Source of the DNA: CAZTCJ01 sp964612085
GTDB lineage: Bacteria; Pseudomonadota; Alphaproteobacteria; JAJFIK01
Reading direction: 5' to 3'
Length of the DNA stretch: 64,000 nucleotides
Assembly: GCA_964612085.1 (NCBI GenBank)
Contig: CAZTCJ010000001.1
Span: forward strand, 75,216-139,215
Within the stretch, counting starts at the first letter, position 1. Each line of letters begins with the position of its first letter. The notes beneath the pieces were generated by a model, which ran no database searches, had not been told where the DNA came from, and saw only the letters and a list, made by a program, of their open reading frames with translations. This document shows positions 56,813 to 64,000 of the stretch, piece by piece. Both the position numbers and the translations under genes were made by a program.

Positions 56813-59415
56813 GCGGCTTCCTCACAGTTTTCGAAGACGTCGTTCAAGACGGAAACGAGAGAATCGCGGTCCGTTTTGGTGACATGACGGGTAAATCCGC
56901 TGGCTTTGCCGTCCTCATGGATCACCGAAACGCTGTGGCCGGACAAGGCGATCATGGGCGTGTCGCGCCATATGGGATCATCGCGGACCTGTTCGGCAAA
57001 GGCATAACCGTCCGTGTCCGGCATTTCCAGATCGCTGACGATGGCGTCGAACTGGGCGCCCGCGTCGCGGAAGCGCCAGGCTTCCTTGACGCTCGCGACG
57101 GCCGTCACCGCATAACCGGCGGCACTGAGCAATGGCGCGATCATGTGGCGGAAGAAGGCGGAATCGTCCACGAGAAGCAGCCGCCGCCGGCCCATGCCGG
57201 GCCGGGCGTAGGATTCCCGTTCGAACCAATCCTCGAAGGCCTGGGTCAGATAATAACTGACATCGAGCACTTCGGTGACACCGCCCTTGACCACGGCGGT
57301 GCCGAGCAGGCCCGGCCGGTCGGACGGAATTTCCACATCGAGCTGATCGTCCACGATGTCGATGATCTCATCGACGGCCAGGCCCATGGCCCGTTCATCG
57401 TCCGTGAACACCAGCAAGGGCTGAAGACCGTCCGCCTTCAGAGAAGAGCTGCCGTCAATGGGCAAGATGGGCATCAGGCGGTCGCGATACTGAACCAGAT
57501 GGCGGCCATCGGCCACTTCGATCTTGTCGGCCTCGATTTCCTCAAGGCGCGTGACGAGCGACAAGGGCACGGCCTTGGGCTCCGGCCCGGCGGCCCTGAA
57601 GATCAGCAGGCTCATGGCCCGGTCGTCCTGGAAATCGAGCGTGGGCTTGCCGTAAAGCGGGTCGTCCGTAAACGGTTCGTCTTCCATGATGCGCTGGGCG
57701 ATGCCGTTGGGATCGATGATCATGATGACGCTGCCGTCGCCCAGGATCGTATTGCCGGAGAAGATCGGAATATCGCGCAAGGCCGAAGCGACCGGCTTGA
57801 CGACGATCTCTTCCGTATCGTGAATGCCATCGACCACGATACCGAAGACCTGACCGCCGACGCGGGTCACCACGACAAAGGCTTCCGCTTCCACCTCTGT
57901 CTCCGTTTGGGGAGCGGCGGTTCCGAGCCCCAGTTCTTCTGAAAGAAACAACAAGGGCAGCAGGCGGTCGCGCAGGCGCAGGACAGGCGCGTTCTTGATC
58001 CGCTCGATCTTGTGCTCCGAGCCGCTGGAGGTGCGCACAAGCTCCATGATGGAGAGTTGCGGCATGGCGAATTTCTGTCCGCCCGCCTCAACGATCAGGG
58101 CGGAGATGATCGCCAGGGTCAGGGGGATTTTCACGGTCAGGACCGTGCCCTTGCCCATAGTCGATTTGAGATCGACCGTGCCGCCGATCATTTCGATATT
58201 GGTGCGCACCACATCCATGCCCACGCCCCGGCCCGAGACGCTGGTCACCGCCTGAGCGGTCGAGAAGCCCGGATGGAAGATGAATTTCTGGATCTGGGAA
58301 TCCGAGAGGCCCTCAGCCGTCTGCGCATCAACGATTCCCTTGGCAATCGCCTTTTCCTTGATCCGCTCCGTATTCAACCCGCGCCCGTCATCGGCGATCT
58401 CGATGAGGATATGGCCGCCTTCGTGAAAGGCTTTCAAGGTCACCGTGCCGGTTTCAGGCTTGCCTGCCGCGCGGCGGTCTTCCGGCGGCTCCAGACCGTG
58501 ATCGGCGGCATTGCGCACCATATGGACGAGCGGGTCCTTGATCATTTCCAGAACCTGCCGGTCCAGTTCCGTCTCGGCACCGATCATCTGCAGGTCGATT
58601 TTCTTGCCCAGTTCCGTCGAGAGGTCCCGGACGATGCGCGGCAGTTTCTGCCAGGCATTGCCGATGGGCTGCATCCGGGTCTTCATGACCTGTTCCTGCA
58701 GCTCCACCGTGACATTGGACAGTCTTTGCAAGGGGACGGTGAATTCGCTGTCGTCCAGATGCCGGACCATTTCGAGCAATTGATTGCGGGTCAACACCAG
58801 CTCGCTCACCATGGTCATGAGGTTTTCCAGAACCTGCACATGCACACGGATGGTTTGATTGGCGATGGTGGTTTCCGGCGCACGCGGTTCCTGAGCGGCA
58901 GGCCCCTTGACCGTGTCCTTGACCGTAACCGCGCTTGGAACAGCCGGCGCAGACGGCTCTTCGGCAATTGGCTCTTCGGCCACCTCGATCCCACCGGCGT
59001 CCTCCTCCGGCGCGGGCTGAACATCGGCGGCAATCTCTTCGCCTTTGGAGGCTTCCTCCAGGCGCGCGATCAGGTCCTCATCGCTGCCGTCCGGTTCCCG
59101 TTGTTCGGCCTCCAGATGGTGCAGCAGGCCCTTGATATGATCGAGGGAATCCAAAATGAGGCTGACCGCTTCCGGCGTCGCCACAAGCTCGCCGTCGCGA
59201 AACTTGCCCAGAAGCGTTTCCGCCGCATGGGCCACGGATTCCAGACGGGGCAGGCCCAGAAACCCGCATGTGCCCTTGATGGTATGGATGAGCCGGAAAA
59301 TCTTCGCCAGAAGGTCCGCATCCTGCGGATTGCTCTCGAAGCGGACCAGTTCCACATCGACGATATCCAGACTCTCAGTGGTCTCCGTCAGGAATTCACT
59401 TAAGAGTTCGTCCAT
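56809..59415 (-). CDS. cheA: Hybrid chemotaxis histidine kinase CheA with C-terminal receiver
   Basis: An 868-residue kinase. Domains in order: HPt (residues 1-105, phosphorylated His44 in LIHTIKGTCG), an acidic linker, dimerisation helices (about 190-250), HATPase with NAADHGLEPPEDR and DDGRGL, two CheW-like regulatory domains (about 440-570 and 600-735), and a C-terminal receiver (743-866) with Asp750-Asp751 and Asp795. Classic CheA has one CheW-like domain and no receiver; such hybrids occur in motility/chemosensory systems of alphaproteobacteria. It leads the cheA-cheW-cheY-cheB-cheR operon. Confidence 0.95.
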   Translation of the reverse strand: MDELLSEFLTETTESLDIVDVELVRFESNPQDADLLAKIFRLIHTIKGTCGFLGLPRLESVAHAAETLLGKFRDGELVATPEAVSLILDSLDHIKGLLHHLEAEQREPDGSDEDLIARLEEASKGEEIAADVQPAPEEDAGGIEVAEEPIAEEPSAPAVPSAVTVKDTVKGPAAQEPRAPETTIANQTIRVHVQVLENLMTMVSELVLTRNQLLEMVRHLDDSEFTVPLQRLSNVTVELQEQVMKTRMQPIGNAWQKLPRIVRDLSTELGKKIDLQMIGAETELDRQVLEMIKDPLVHMVRNAADHGLEPPEDRRAAGKPETGTVTLKAFHEGGHILIEIADDGRGLNTERIKEKAIAKGIVDAQTAEGLSDSQIQKFIFHPGFSTAQAVTSVSGRGVGMDVVRTNIEMIGGTVDLKSTMGKGTVLTVKIPLTLAIISALIVEAGGQKFAMPQLSIMELVRTSSGSEHKIERIKNAPVLRLRDRLLPLLFLSEELGLGTAAPQTETEVEAEAFVVVTRVGGQVFGIVVDGIHDTEEIVVKPVASALRDIPIFSGNTILGDGSVIMIIDPNGIAQRIMEDEPFTDDPLYGKPTLDFQDDRAMSLLIFRAAGPEPKAVPLSLVTRLEEIEADKIEVADGRHLVQYRDRLMPILPIDGSSSLKADGLQPLLVFTDDERAMGLAVDEIIDIVDDQLDVEIPSDRPGLLGTAVVKGGVTEVLDVSYYLTQAFEDWFERESYARPGMGRRRLLLVDDSAFFRHMIAPLLSAAGYAVTAVASVKEAWRFRDAGAQFDAIVSDLEMPDTDGYAFAEQVRDDPIWRDTPMIALSGHSVSVIHEDGKASGFTRHVTKTDRDSLVSVLNDVFENCEEAA

Positions 59416-59619
59416 GGGAGACCCCCGCCTCTTATCGCCGCATTTGCCATCGGGTTCAGCCCCTCCGGCGGACGGCCATCATGGGCCGCCCGGCCCGGGA
59501 GAAGCCGCGGACCGTGCCATCAGGAAGACCGGTGCCAGAGCACCAACACGGACGGGAGTGTTGCCGTTTTGGTTTAAAGCGGCGTAAAAGCAGGGAATAC
59601 GGACAGTTAACGTGACGGC
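59416..59619. other. Intergenic region upstream of cheA
   Basis: 204 bases without a gene. It should contain the promoter of the chemotaxis operon. No consensus CtrA or sigma-54 site was convincing; only a TTAAC half-site (within ACAGTTAACG near 59605) is seen. Confidence 0.4.
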
Positions 59620-60267
59620 TCAGGCTGCGGCCGCTTCCTTGGGCAAAGCGACCCGGAACATCACTTGTTCCTCGTCCGCATCATGGGTCACCGGCACGTT
59701 CAGCCGCTTGGCCAAAAGAGACGTGACGAAGGGCTGGATGGCCCGCGCATCGAGACTGTCCGGATCCGGTGTCTCATCCTGATCCAGGAAGCGGGCGTGC
59801 TCGGGCAGCGCGGCCTTCGGGCCTGCCGCCGTGATCACCATGTCGGTCTTGCCGGCCCTGGTTTCCGACTCGATGGTCAGACTGCCCCCGCGCGGAATGC
59901 AGTCCGCCGCCAGAACCAGCATGTTGAGCAGCAGGCGGACCATGGGTTTGGGCAGCGCGATGGGCGGTGCCTGCCAGTCGAGCTTGATCTTGCCCGCCTC
60001 GAAAAATCCGCGCGCCACGGATTCCGCCTGGCCCAGTTCGATCATATCGCTTGCGGACCCGGCGGCACCGAAGGCCAGACGGGCGAATTGCAGCTTGGCG
60101 GAGGCCTGCCGGGCGCTGGCGTCGATCAACGCGATGGCGTGTTCGCGCATATCCGCGTCGTCATCCTCCGCCAGGACCTCGATGCCGTTGGCGAGCGCGC
60201 CCACGGGACTGATCAGGTCATGGCAGATCTTCGAGCACATCAGCGCGGCGATATCGAGGTCCTTCAT
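59620..60267 (-). CDS. chpT: Histidine phosphotransferase ChpT
   Basis: A 215-residue pseudo-histidine-kinase that relays phosphate from CckA to CtrA (and CpdR). The phosphorylated His16 is in SKICHDLISPVGAL, within a DHp helix pair, followed by a degenerate ATPase-like domain without N, G1 and G2 boxes (LLLNMLVLAADCIPRGG). The ATG at 60267 has GGAG five bases upstream. Its position on the same strand as cheA but 204 bases away and close to ctrA is notable. Confidence 0.92.
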   Translation of the reverse strand: MKDLDIAALMCSKICHDLISPVGALANGIEVLAEDDDADMREHAIALIDASARQASAKLQFARLAFGAAGSASDMIELGQAESVARGFFEAGKIKLDWQAPPIALPKPMVRLLLNMLVLAADCIPRGGSLTIESETRAGKTDMVITAAGPKAALPEHARFLDQDETPDPDSLDARAIQPFVTSLLAKRLNVPVTHDADEEQVMFRVALPKEAAAA

Positions 60268-60520
60268 CACGACTCCGTTGCGGGTCTGGTTCCGCCGGCC
60301 CCTGCTCCTGCGCGCCATTCCGTTCTCGTCCCATACTGTTACTGCCAATCCACCGTGTCCGGACTCAACACCCTGCCCTTCACCCCAGGGAGTCCGCACA
60401 CGGCCCATTCATGAATCTGATACAGGGTGATTTGCACCTTTGCCAAGCGCGATAGCTTGACCTGAACCAGGAGCGGTGGTCAGTTGGCGGTTCTTTATGA
60501 CCAGAGTGAGGATTAGGCCC

Positions 60521-61375
60521 GTGAGCGCTTCTCCGACCAGCCCCGTGCCCCCCGTCATCGAGACCGCGCAAGGCGCGCTCACCAGGCCGGATCTGGCCAA
60601 GGCCCTGAGCCGGATCGCCTTGGAGGCCGGGGCGGTCATCATGCCGTTTTTCAAAGGCGAGGCGGCGGTCCGGGAAAAAGAAGACAGCTCACCGGTCACC
60701 GATGCGGACGAGGCGGCGGAAACCTTGATCCTGAAGGCTTTGGCGGCGCTGACGCCAGATATTCCGGTCATCGCCGAGGAAGCGGTGGCGGCGGGCCATA
60801 TCCCGGCGATCGGCGATACCTTTTTCCTGGTAGATCCGCTCGACGGCACCAAGGAATTCATCAGCGGACGCGGCGAATTCACCGTCAATATCGCTTTGGT
60901 GGAACAGGGCCTGCCCACGGCCGGGGTGGTGCTGGCGCCTGCCATGAACCGCATGTTTTACGGCGCGTCGCCCGACAGCGCTTTCGAGGAAGCGGTCACG
61001 GCGGCAGCGGACGGCACGCTGACAGGCGCGGACCCGAAACCGATCGCCGCGCGGCCCGAACCGGCGGGCGGCCTGATCGCCGTCGCGAGCCGCTCCCACC
61101 GCGACGAGCAGACCGATAAGTATCTGGAAAACTTCAACATCGAGTCCTTCAAGAGCGCGGGCTCCTCGCTCAAATTCTGCCTCGTCGCCACCGGCGAAGC
61201 GGATATCTATCCCCGCCATGGCCGGACCATGGAATGGGACACGGCAGCGGGCCATGCGGTGCTGGCGGCGGCAGGGGGCACGGTCACCACGTTCGACGGC
61301 GCGCCCTTGCACTACGGCAAGACGGAAGACGGCTTCGCCAACCCCTATTTCGTGGCGCGCGGCCGCACGGCCTGA
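60521..61375 (+). CDS. cysQ: 3'(2'),5'-bisphosphate nucleotidase CysQ-like (inositol monophosphatase family)
   Basis: A 284-residue phosphatase. The metal and catalytic motifs are SSPVTDADE, the VIAEEAV glutamates, VDPLDGTKEFISGRGEFTVNIALV (DPLDGT motif) and the C-terminal MEWDTAAGHAVL. CysQ converts PAP or PAPS to AMP or APS in sulfur metabolism. The GTG at 60521 is taken as start, with GAGG nine bases upstream; ATG 60497 and GTG 60476 are alternatives. It stands alone, divergent from chpT. Confidence 0.9.
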   Translation: MSASPTSPVPPVIETAQGALTRPDLAKALSRIALEAGAVIMPFFKGEAAVREKEDSSPVTDADEAAETLILKALAALTPDIPVIAEEAVAAGHIPAIGDTFFLVDPLDGTKEFISGRGEFTVNIALVEQGLPTAGVVLAPAMNRMFYGASPDSAFEEAVTAAADGTLTGADPKPIAARPEPAGGLIAVASRSHRDEQTDKYLENFNIESFKSAGSSLKFCLVATGEADIYPRHGRTMEWDTAAGHAVLAAAGGTVTTFDGAPLHYGKTEDGFANPYFVARGRTA

Positions 61376-61683
61376 GGAAAAGTTCGGGAGAGCAAGGGAA
61401 GAGACGGGCGCCGCCGGCGTGGTCTAAGAACTGCCCCCCGGAAGTTCCAAGACCGCGCCGACAAGACTGAACCGACGCAACCCGCGTTCGGCCAACCGGC
61501 CTGTTTTCTGGTCCGGCGTCGCGTTTTCCGCGCCACCCCGACCTCCGTGTGACAAAGGTCACCGGTCATCCAGTCGAAAACAGGCCCCACCCGCGCAGTA
61601 GTATTTGCAAGCCTCCGGCTGCCCGCAAGCGTTCAGACCGGGTGTGTTGCAAAGGCTTTGGCAGGGTTGCCCCAATGCAACAC
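61376..61683. other. Intergenic region between cysQ and the JAMM gene
   Basis: A 308-base gap with no gene accepted as certain. On the minus strand a 38-codon frame from TTG near 61670 down to 61559 has six cysteines (CQSLC, NAC, EAC, YYC, GAC). The inverted repeat GTTGCA/TGCAAC at about 61642-61677 with an inner GGCA/TGCC pair may instead be a terminator for the JAMM gene. Confidence 0.45.
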
Positions 61684-62175
61684 TTAGAGGGGCTGCAAGA
61701 GGATCGGCGCAGGCGAAAAGACCCCGCCTTTGCCCGCGCAATAGGCCCGCATGGTCCAGCGCGATTGTGCAGGCGCTTCGGCGCACGCCGCCATCACACC
61801 CATGATGAGCCACAGGAACCCGTCTTGAACCATGCCGTCCCGGTCGCGGCGTGACGGCGCGGGCGGGCCGTTGGGATGGGAGTGGTAGCAGCCCAAAATC
61901 AGCGCGGCCGTCCCCCGCAGGTCCCGCTGGATCTTGAAATGCACGCCCAGATCGATCTCGAACCCGGTTTCCGGATCGGCCGCCCGGTTCGGACTGGGGA
62001 TGGTTTGGGTCACGATCCAGCCGCTTTGGGCATGGGCCTGACCGATCAGCAGGCCGCAGCATTCCTGGGGATCGGCCTGCCGGGCCTGGTCGCACAGACG
62101 GTCCCGCAGGGCCGGCGTCAGATAAACGGGACCGCCGGTCTCTTCGAAAGGCCTGTCAGGGGATCGTGTACTCAC
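61684..62175 (-). CDS. JAMM/MPN domain protein (Mov34/PAD-1-like)
   Basis: A 163-residue protein with a complete JAMM metalloprotease motif: the upstream glutamate in ECCGLLIG and HSHPNGPPAPSRRD, which gives His-x-His, Ser and Asp ligands for zinc. Prokaryotic members cleave small ubiquitin-like or sulfur-carrier fusions, or cysteine conjugates. The reading frame could start at TTG 62178 or GTG 62175; AGAGGG precedes the latter. Its start overlaps the DUF6476 gene by 20 bases, so it is co-transcribed with it. The substrate is unknown; no ubiquitin-like gene adjoins it. Confidence 0.85.
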   Translation of the reverse strand: MSTRSPDRPFEETGGPVYLTPALRDRLCDQARQADPQECCGLLIGQAHAQSGWIVTQTIPSPNRAADPETGFEIDLGVHFKIQRDLRGTAALILGCYHSHPNGPPAPSRRDRDGMVQDGFLWLIMGVMAACAEAPAQSRWTMRAYCAGKGGVFSPAPILLQPL

Positions 62176-62506
62176 CAAGCACCCTCTGGGCGTTGACGTC
62201 GTAAAGCCACAACAGTCCGCCGCCTTCCCCGTCCACCCAGGTCAGCCGCAGGACCAGAACAGAGCCGTCCAGGTCCATATCCGCGATGCGGGTTCCGGCA
62301 GGCAAAGGCAGCGTGCGCGGATCGAAAGGGACAATCGCCTGGACCTGGGGCGTCACCGTGGCAACGGGTTGGGCGGTGTCATCGGAACGGCCGAATTTCC
62401 ACCACAAGGCCACGGGCAGCGCAGCCAGCCCCGCCACGAGCAGCACGCCCATGCCGTAAACGGCCCCTTTGAGAACGGGAGAAGGCGCGGAGGTCTCGGC
62501 AGACAT
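62156..62506 (-). CDS. DUF6476 small membrane protein
   Basis: A 116-residue protein with one N-terminal membrane helix (GAVYGMGVLLVAGLAALPVALWW, about residues 14-36) and a soluble domain with LPAGTRIADMDLDGSVLVLRLTW. In alphaproteobacteria this small family commonly lies next to RluA and rpoH, as here. Function unknown. It overlaps the JAMM gene start and is divergent from rluD, 57 bases away. Confidence 0.8.
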   Translation of the reverse strand: MSAETSAPSPVLKGAVYGMGVLLVAGLAALPVALWWKFGRSDDTAQPVATVTPQVQAIVPFDPRTLPLPAGTRIADMDLDGSVLVLRLTWVDGEGGGLLWLYDVNAQRVLGEYTIP

Positions 62507-62563
62507 GGGGGCAGTCCTTATGAGCTGGATACGGGCAACGGCCTCTCATGATATCGAAGGGCC

Positions 62564-63589
62564 ATGAGCGGCGACACTTTCGACGATGATCTGGCTGAGA
62601 CGCAAGACGGATCCGTGCATCACCTTACGGTGGACGGCGATCACGCCGGCGCGCGGCTCGACAAGGCCCTGGCCGCAGCCCTGCCGGGTTTGAGCCGGTC
62701 ACGTCTCAAAGCCCTGATCCTGGAGGGCGCGGTCTCGATCGACGGCGACCCCGTCACCGACCCGTCTTTCTCTCTCAAGGAAGGCCAGGCCATCGCCGTC
62801 ACCGAACCGCAACCGGCGCCCGCCCTGCCCCAGCCGCAGGACATTGCGCTCACCATTGTCCATGAGGACGCGGATCTGATCGTCATCGACAAGCCCGCCG
62901 GGATGGTGGTCCATCCGGCCGCCGGCAGCCCCGACGGCACAGTGGTCAACGCGCTTCTGCACCATTGCAAAGGCAGCCTGTCGGGCATCGGCGGCGTGGC
63001 GCGGCCCGGCATCGTCCACCGCATCGACAAGGACACCAGTGGCCTGCTGGTGGTGGCCAAGACCGACGCGGCCCATCAGGGCCTCGCCAAACAGTTCGCC
63101 GATCACAGTATCAAGCGGGCCTATTGGGCCCTGTTGCGCGGCGCGCCCCGTAAAAGAGAAGGCACCATCGACAAGCCCATCGGCCGCAGCCGCGCGGACC
63201 GCAAGAAAATGACCGTGGTGCGCTCCGGGGGCAAACATGCGGTCACCCATTACAAACTGCTCGCCCGCTATGGCGGCCAGACGGCGGACGACGCGGTGGC
63301 GAGCCTGGTGGAATGCCGCCTGGAGACGGGCCGCACCCACCAGATCCGGGTGCATATGGCGGATTTGGGCTGCCCGGTCTTAGGCGATCCTCTTTATGGC
63401 CGCGCCCGCGCCACACTCCCCCGGCATACTCCCCAAGATGTCGTTGATTTCGTTCAGAAACGCGCCCGGCAGGCCCTGCACGCCCGGCTATTGGGCTTTA
63501 TCCACCCGGTCAGCGGGGACCCCATGCACTTTGAAAGCGCATTGCCGCACGACATGCGCGCATTGATCGCATCTTTAGAATGCCTATAA
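62564..63589 (+). CDS. rluD: RluA family 23S rRNA pseudouridine synthase (RluD-like)
   Basis: A 341-residue enzyme. An N-terminal S4 RNA-binding domain (DKALAAALPGLSRSRLKALILEGAV) is followed by the catalytic RluA/RsuA fold, with the catalytic Asp155 in VHRIDKDTSGLLVVAKTD and VECRLETGRTHQIRVHM. RluD modifies helix 69 of 23S rRNA; the S4 domain fits RluD or RluC, and exact target site is not certain. It lies directly upstream of rpoH with a 129-base gap. Confidence 0.9.
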   Translation: MSGDTFDDDLAETQDGSVHHLTVDGDHAGARLDKALAAALPGLSRSRLKALILEGAVSIDGDPVTDPSFSLKEGQAIAVTEPQPAPALPQPQDIALTIVHEDADLIVIDKPAGMVVHPAAGSPDGTVVNALLHHCKGSLSGIGGVARPGIVHRIDKDTSGLLVVAKTDAAHQGLAKQFADHSIKRAYWALLRGAPRKREGTIDKPIGRSRADRKKMTVVRSGGKHAVTHYKLLARYGGQTADDAVASLVECRLETGRTHQIRVHMADLGCPVLGDPLYGRARATLPRHTPQDVVDFVQKRARQALHARLLGFIHPVSGDPMHFESALPHDMRALIASLECL

Positions 63590-63634
63590 ATCTCTTGTGA
63601 AGGGATCTTTCATCCCGGGTTCGAGTGCTTACCT

Positions 63635-63659
63635 AACAGTTCGAAGGAACGGAACTGTT
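63635..63659 (+). promoter_or_regulatory. Hairpin in the rpoH leader
   Basis: AACAGTTC (63635-63642) and GAACTGTT (63652-63659) are perfect complements over a nine-base loop. It lies 60 bases upstream of the rpoH ATG, so it is probably in the 5' untranslated region and could act in temperature or translation control. Only structure is seen. Confidence 0.45.
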
Positions 63660-63718
63660 GTTCCGAGGGATCGAGGCCTCCAGCTTTGAGGCTTCCTAAG
63701 ACAGAGGGGATTAAGACC

Positions 63719-64000
63719 ATGGCAACCAGAGCGCTCCCCACTTTGACCGCTGACGGCGGTCTGTCGCGCTATCTCACCGAAATCCGGCAGTTTCCGATGC
63801 TGGAGCCGGATCAGGAATACATGCTCGCCAAGCGCTGGAAAGAGCACGAAGACACGGACGCCGCCCATGAAATGGTGACGAGCCATCTGCGGCTCGTGGC
63901 CAAAATCGCCATGGGCTATCGCGGCTATGGCCTGCCCATCTCGGAAGTGATTTCCGAAGGCAATGTGGGCCTGATGCAGGCGGTCAAGCGCTTCGATCCG
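63719..64000 (+). CDS. rpoH: RNA polymerase heat-shock sigma factor RpoH (start only)
   Basis: The first 94 codons of RpoH (sigma-32) are present; the remainder lies beyond the window. The N-terminal RpoH features are visible: LSRYLTEIRQFPMLEPDQEYMLAKRWKEHEDTDAAHEMVTSHLRLVAKIAMGYRGYGLPISEVISEGNVGLMQAVKRF, which is region 1.2-2.2 (the RLVAKIAMGYRGYGLP block is diagnostic). It would direct polymerase to heat-shock promoters. AGAGGGG lies a little far (about ten bases) before the ATG. Confidence 0.95.
   Translation, partial: MATRALPTLTADGGLSRYLTEIRQFPMLEPDQEYMLAKRWKEHEDTDAAHEMVTSHLRLVAKIAMGYRGYGLPISEVISEGNVGLMQAVKRFDP

Noticed and set aside
1..64000. tRNA, rRNA, CRISPR, insertion sequence or prophage
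   Set aside because: I saw no cloverleaf with CCA-type ends, no rRNA-like stretch, no regularly spaced repeats, and no transposase, integrase or phage structural motif.

Overview
The window is a GC-rich chromosomal segment from a motile, Gram-negative alphaproteobacterium. This rests on the set of lineage markers it carries: the cell-cycle regulator CtrA, its phosphotransferase ChpT and its inhibitor SciP (DUF1153 family), a FlbD-type sigma-54 activator inside a fliF-fliG-fliH(flbE)-fliN-flbD-flhA operon as in Caulobacter, and a DUF6476-RluA-RpoH block. Outer-membrane TonB-dependent receptors and a B12 riboswitch support a diderm. I cannot name the genus; Caulobacterales, Parvularculales, Kordiimonadales or Rhodospirillales relatives all fit.

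Layout. 1-3.9 kb: surface polysaccharide genes on the minus strand (two GT2 glycosyltransferases, a WecG/TagA/CpsF transferase, a Wzy/O-antigen-ligase-like membrane protein). 3.9-7.1 kb: cobalamin riboswitch, btuB-like receptor and a BtuF-like binding protein. 7.1-14.5 kb: metabolic genes (SDR oxidoreductase, lipoprotein amidohydrolase, sugar MFS transporter, secreted GH3 glycosidase, galE). 14.7-16.8 kb: a large protein with a SLOG-like nucleotide-sensing domain and four membrane helices, translationally coupled to an otherwise overlooked 57-residue ORF. This is the best candidate for a poorly described system. 17.2-21 kb: a small secreted protein and a three-gene ABC-2 exporter. 21-24.3 kb: DUF488 and AhpD-like genes, a MurD2-like ligase and an unknown secreted protein. 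24.4-29 kb: a large TonB-dependent receptor and mnmA.

29-47.3 kb is a flagellar island: flgL and flgK (minus), then fliK-flgD-flgE (plus), the two divergent units each preceded by a sigma-54-type promoter; sciP; then fliF-fliG-fliH-fliN-motA-like-flbD-flhA-flhF-flhG. FlbD would activate the sigma-54 promoters, so this region encodes both the structure and its late-gene regulator. 47.4-50.9 kb holds three membrane genes of unknown role. 51-53.4 kb: yajQ, fliJ and fliI. 53.4-54.4 kb: ctrA behind an elaborate 280-bp leader with two GANTC sites, an inverted repeat and a hairpin. 54.4-59.4 kb: a compact chemotaxis operon cheA-cheW-cheY-cheB-cheR in which CheB has lost its receiver domain. 59.6-60.3 kb: chpT. 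60.5-64 kb: cysQ-like phosphatase, JAMM protease, DUF6476, RluD-like pseudouridine synthase and the start of rpoH, cut by the window end.

The genes suggest one theme for the right half: the CtrA-ChpT-SciP circuit sits physically inside the flagellar and chemotaxis genes it probably controls. No rRNA, tRNA, CRISPR array, insertion sequence or prophage was recognised. All family assignments are by reading motifs; no database search was run.
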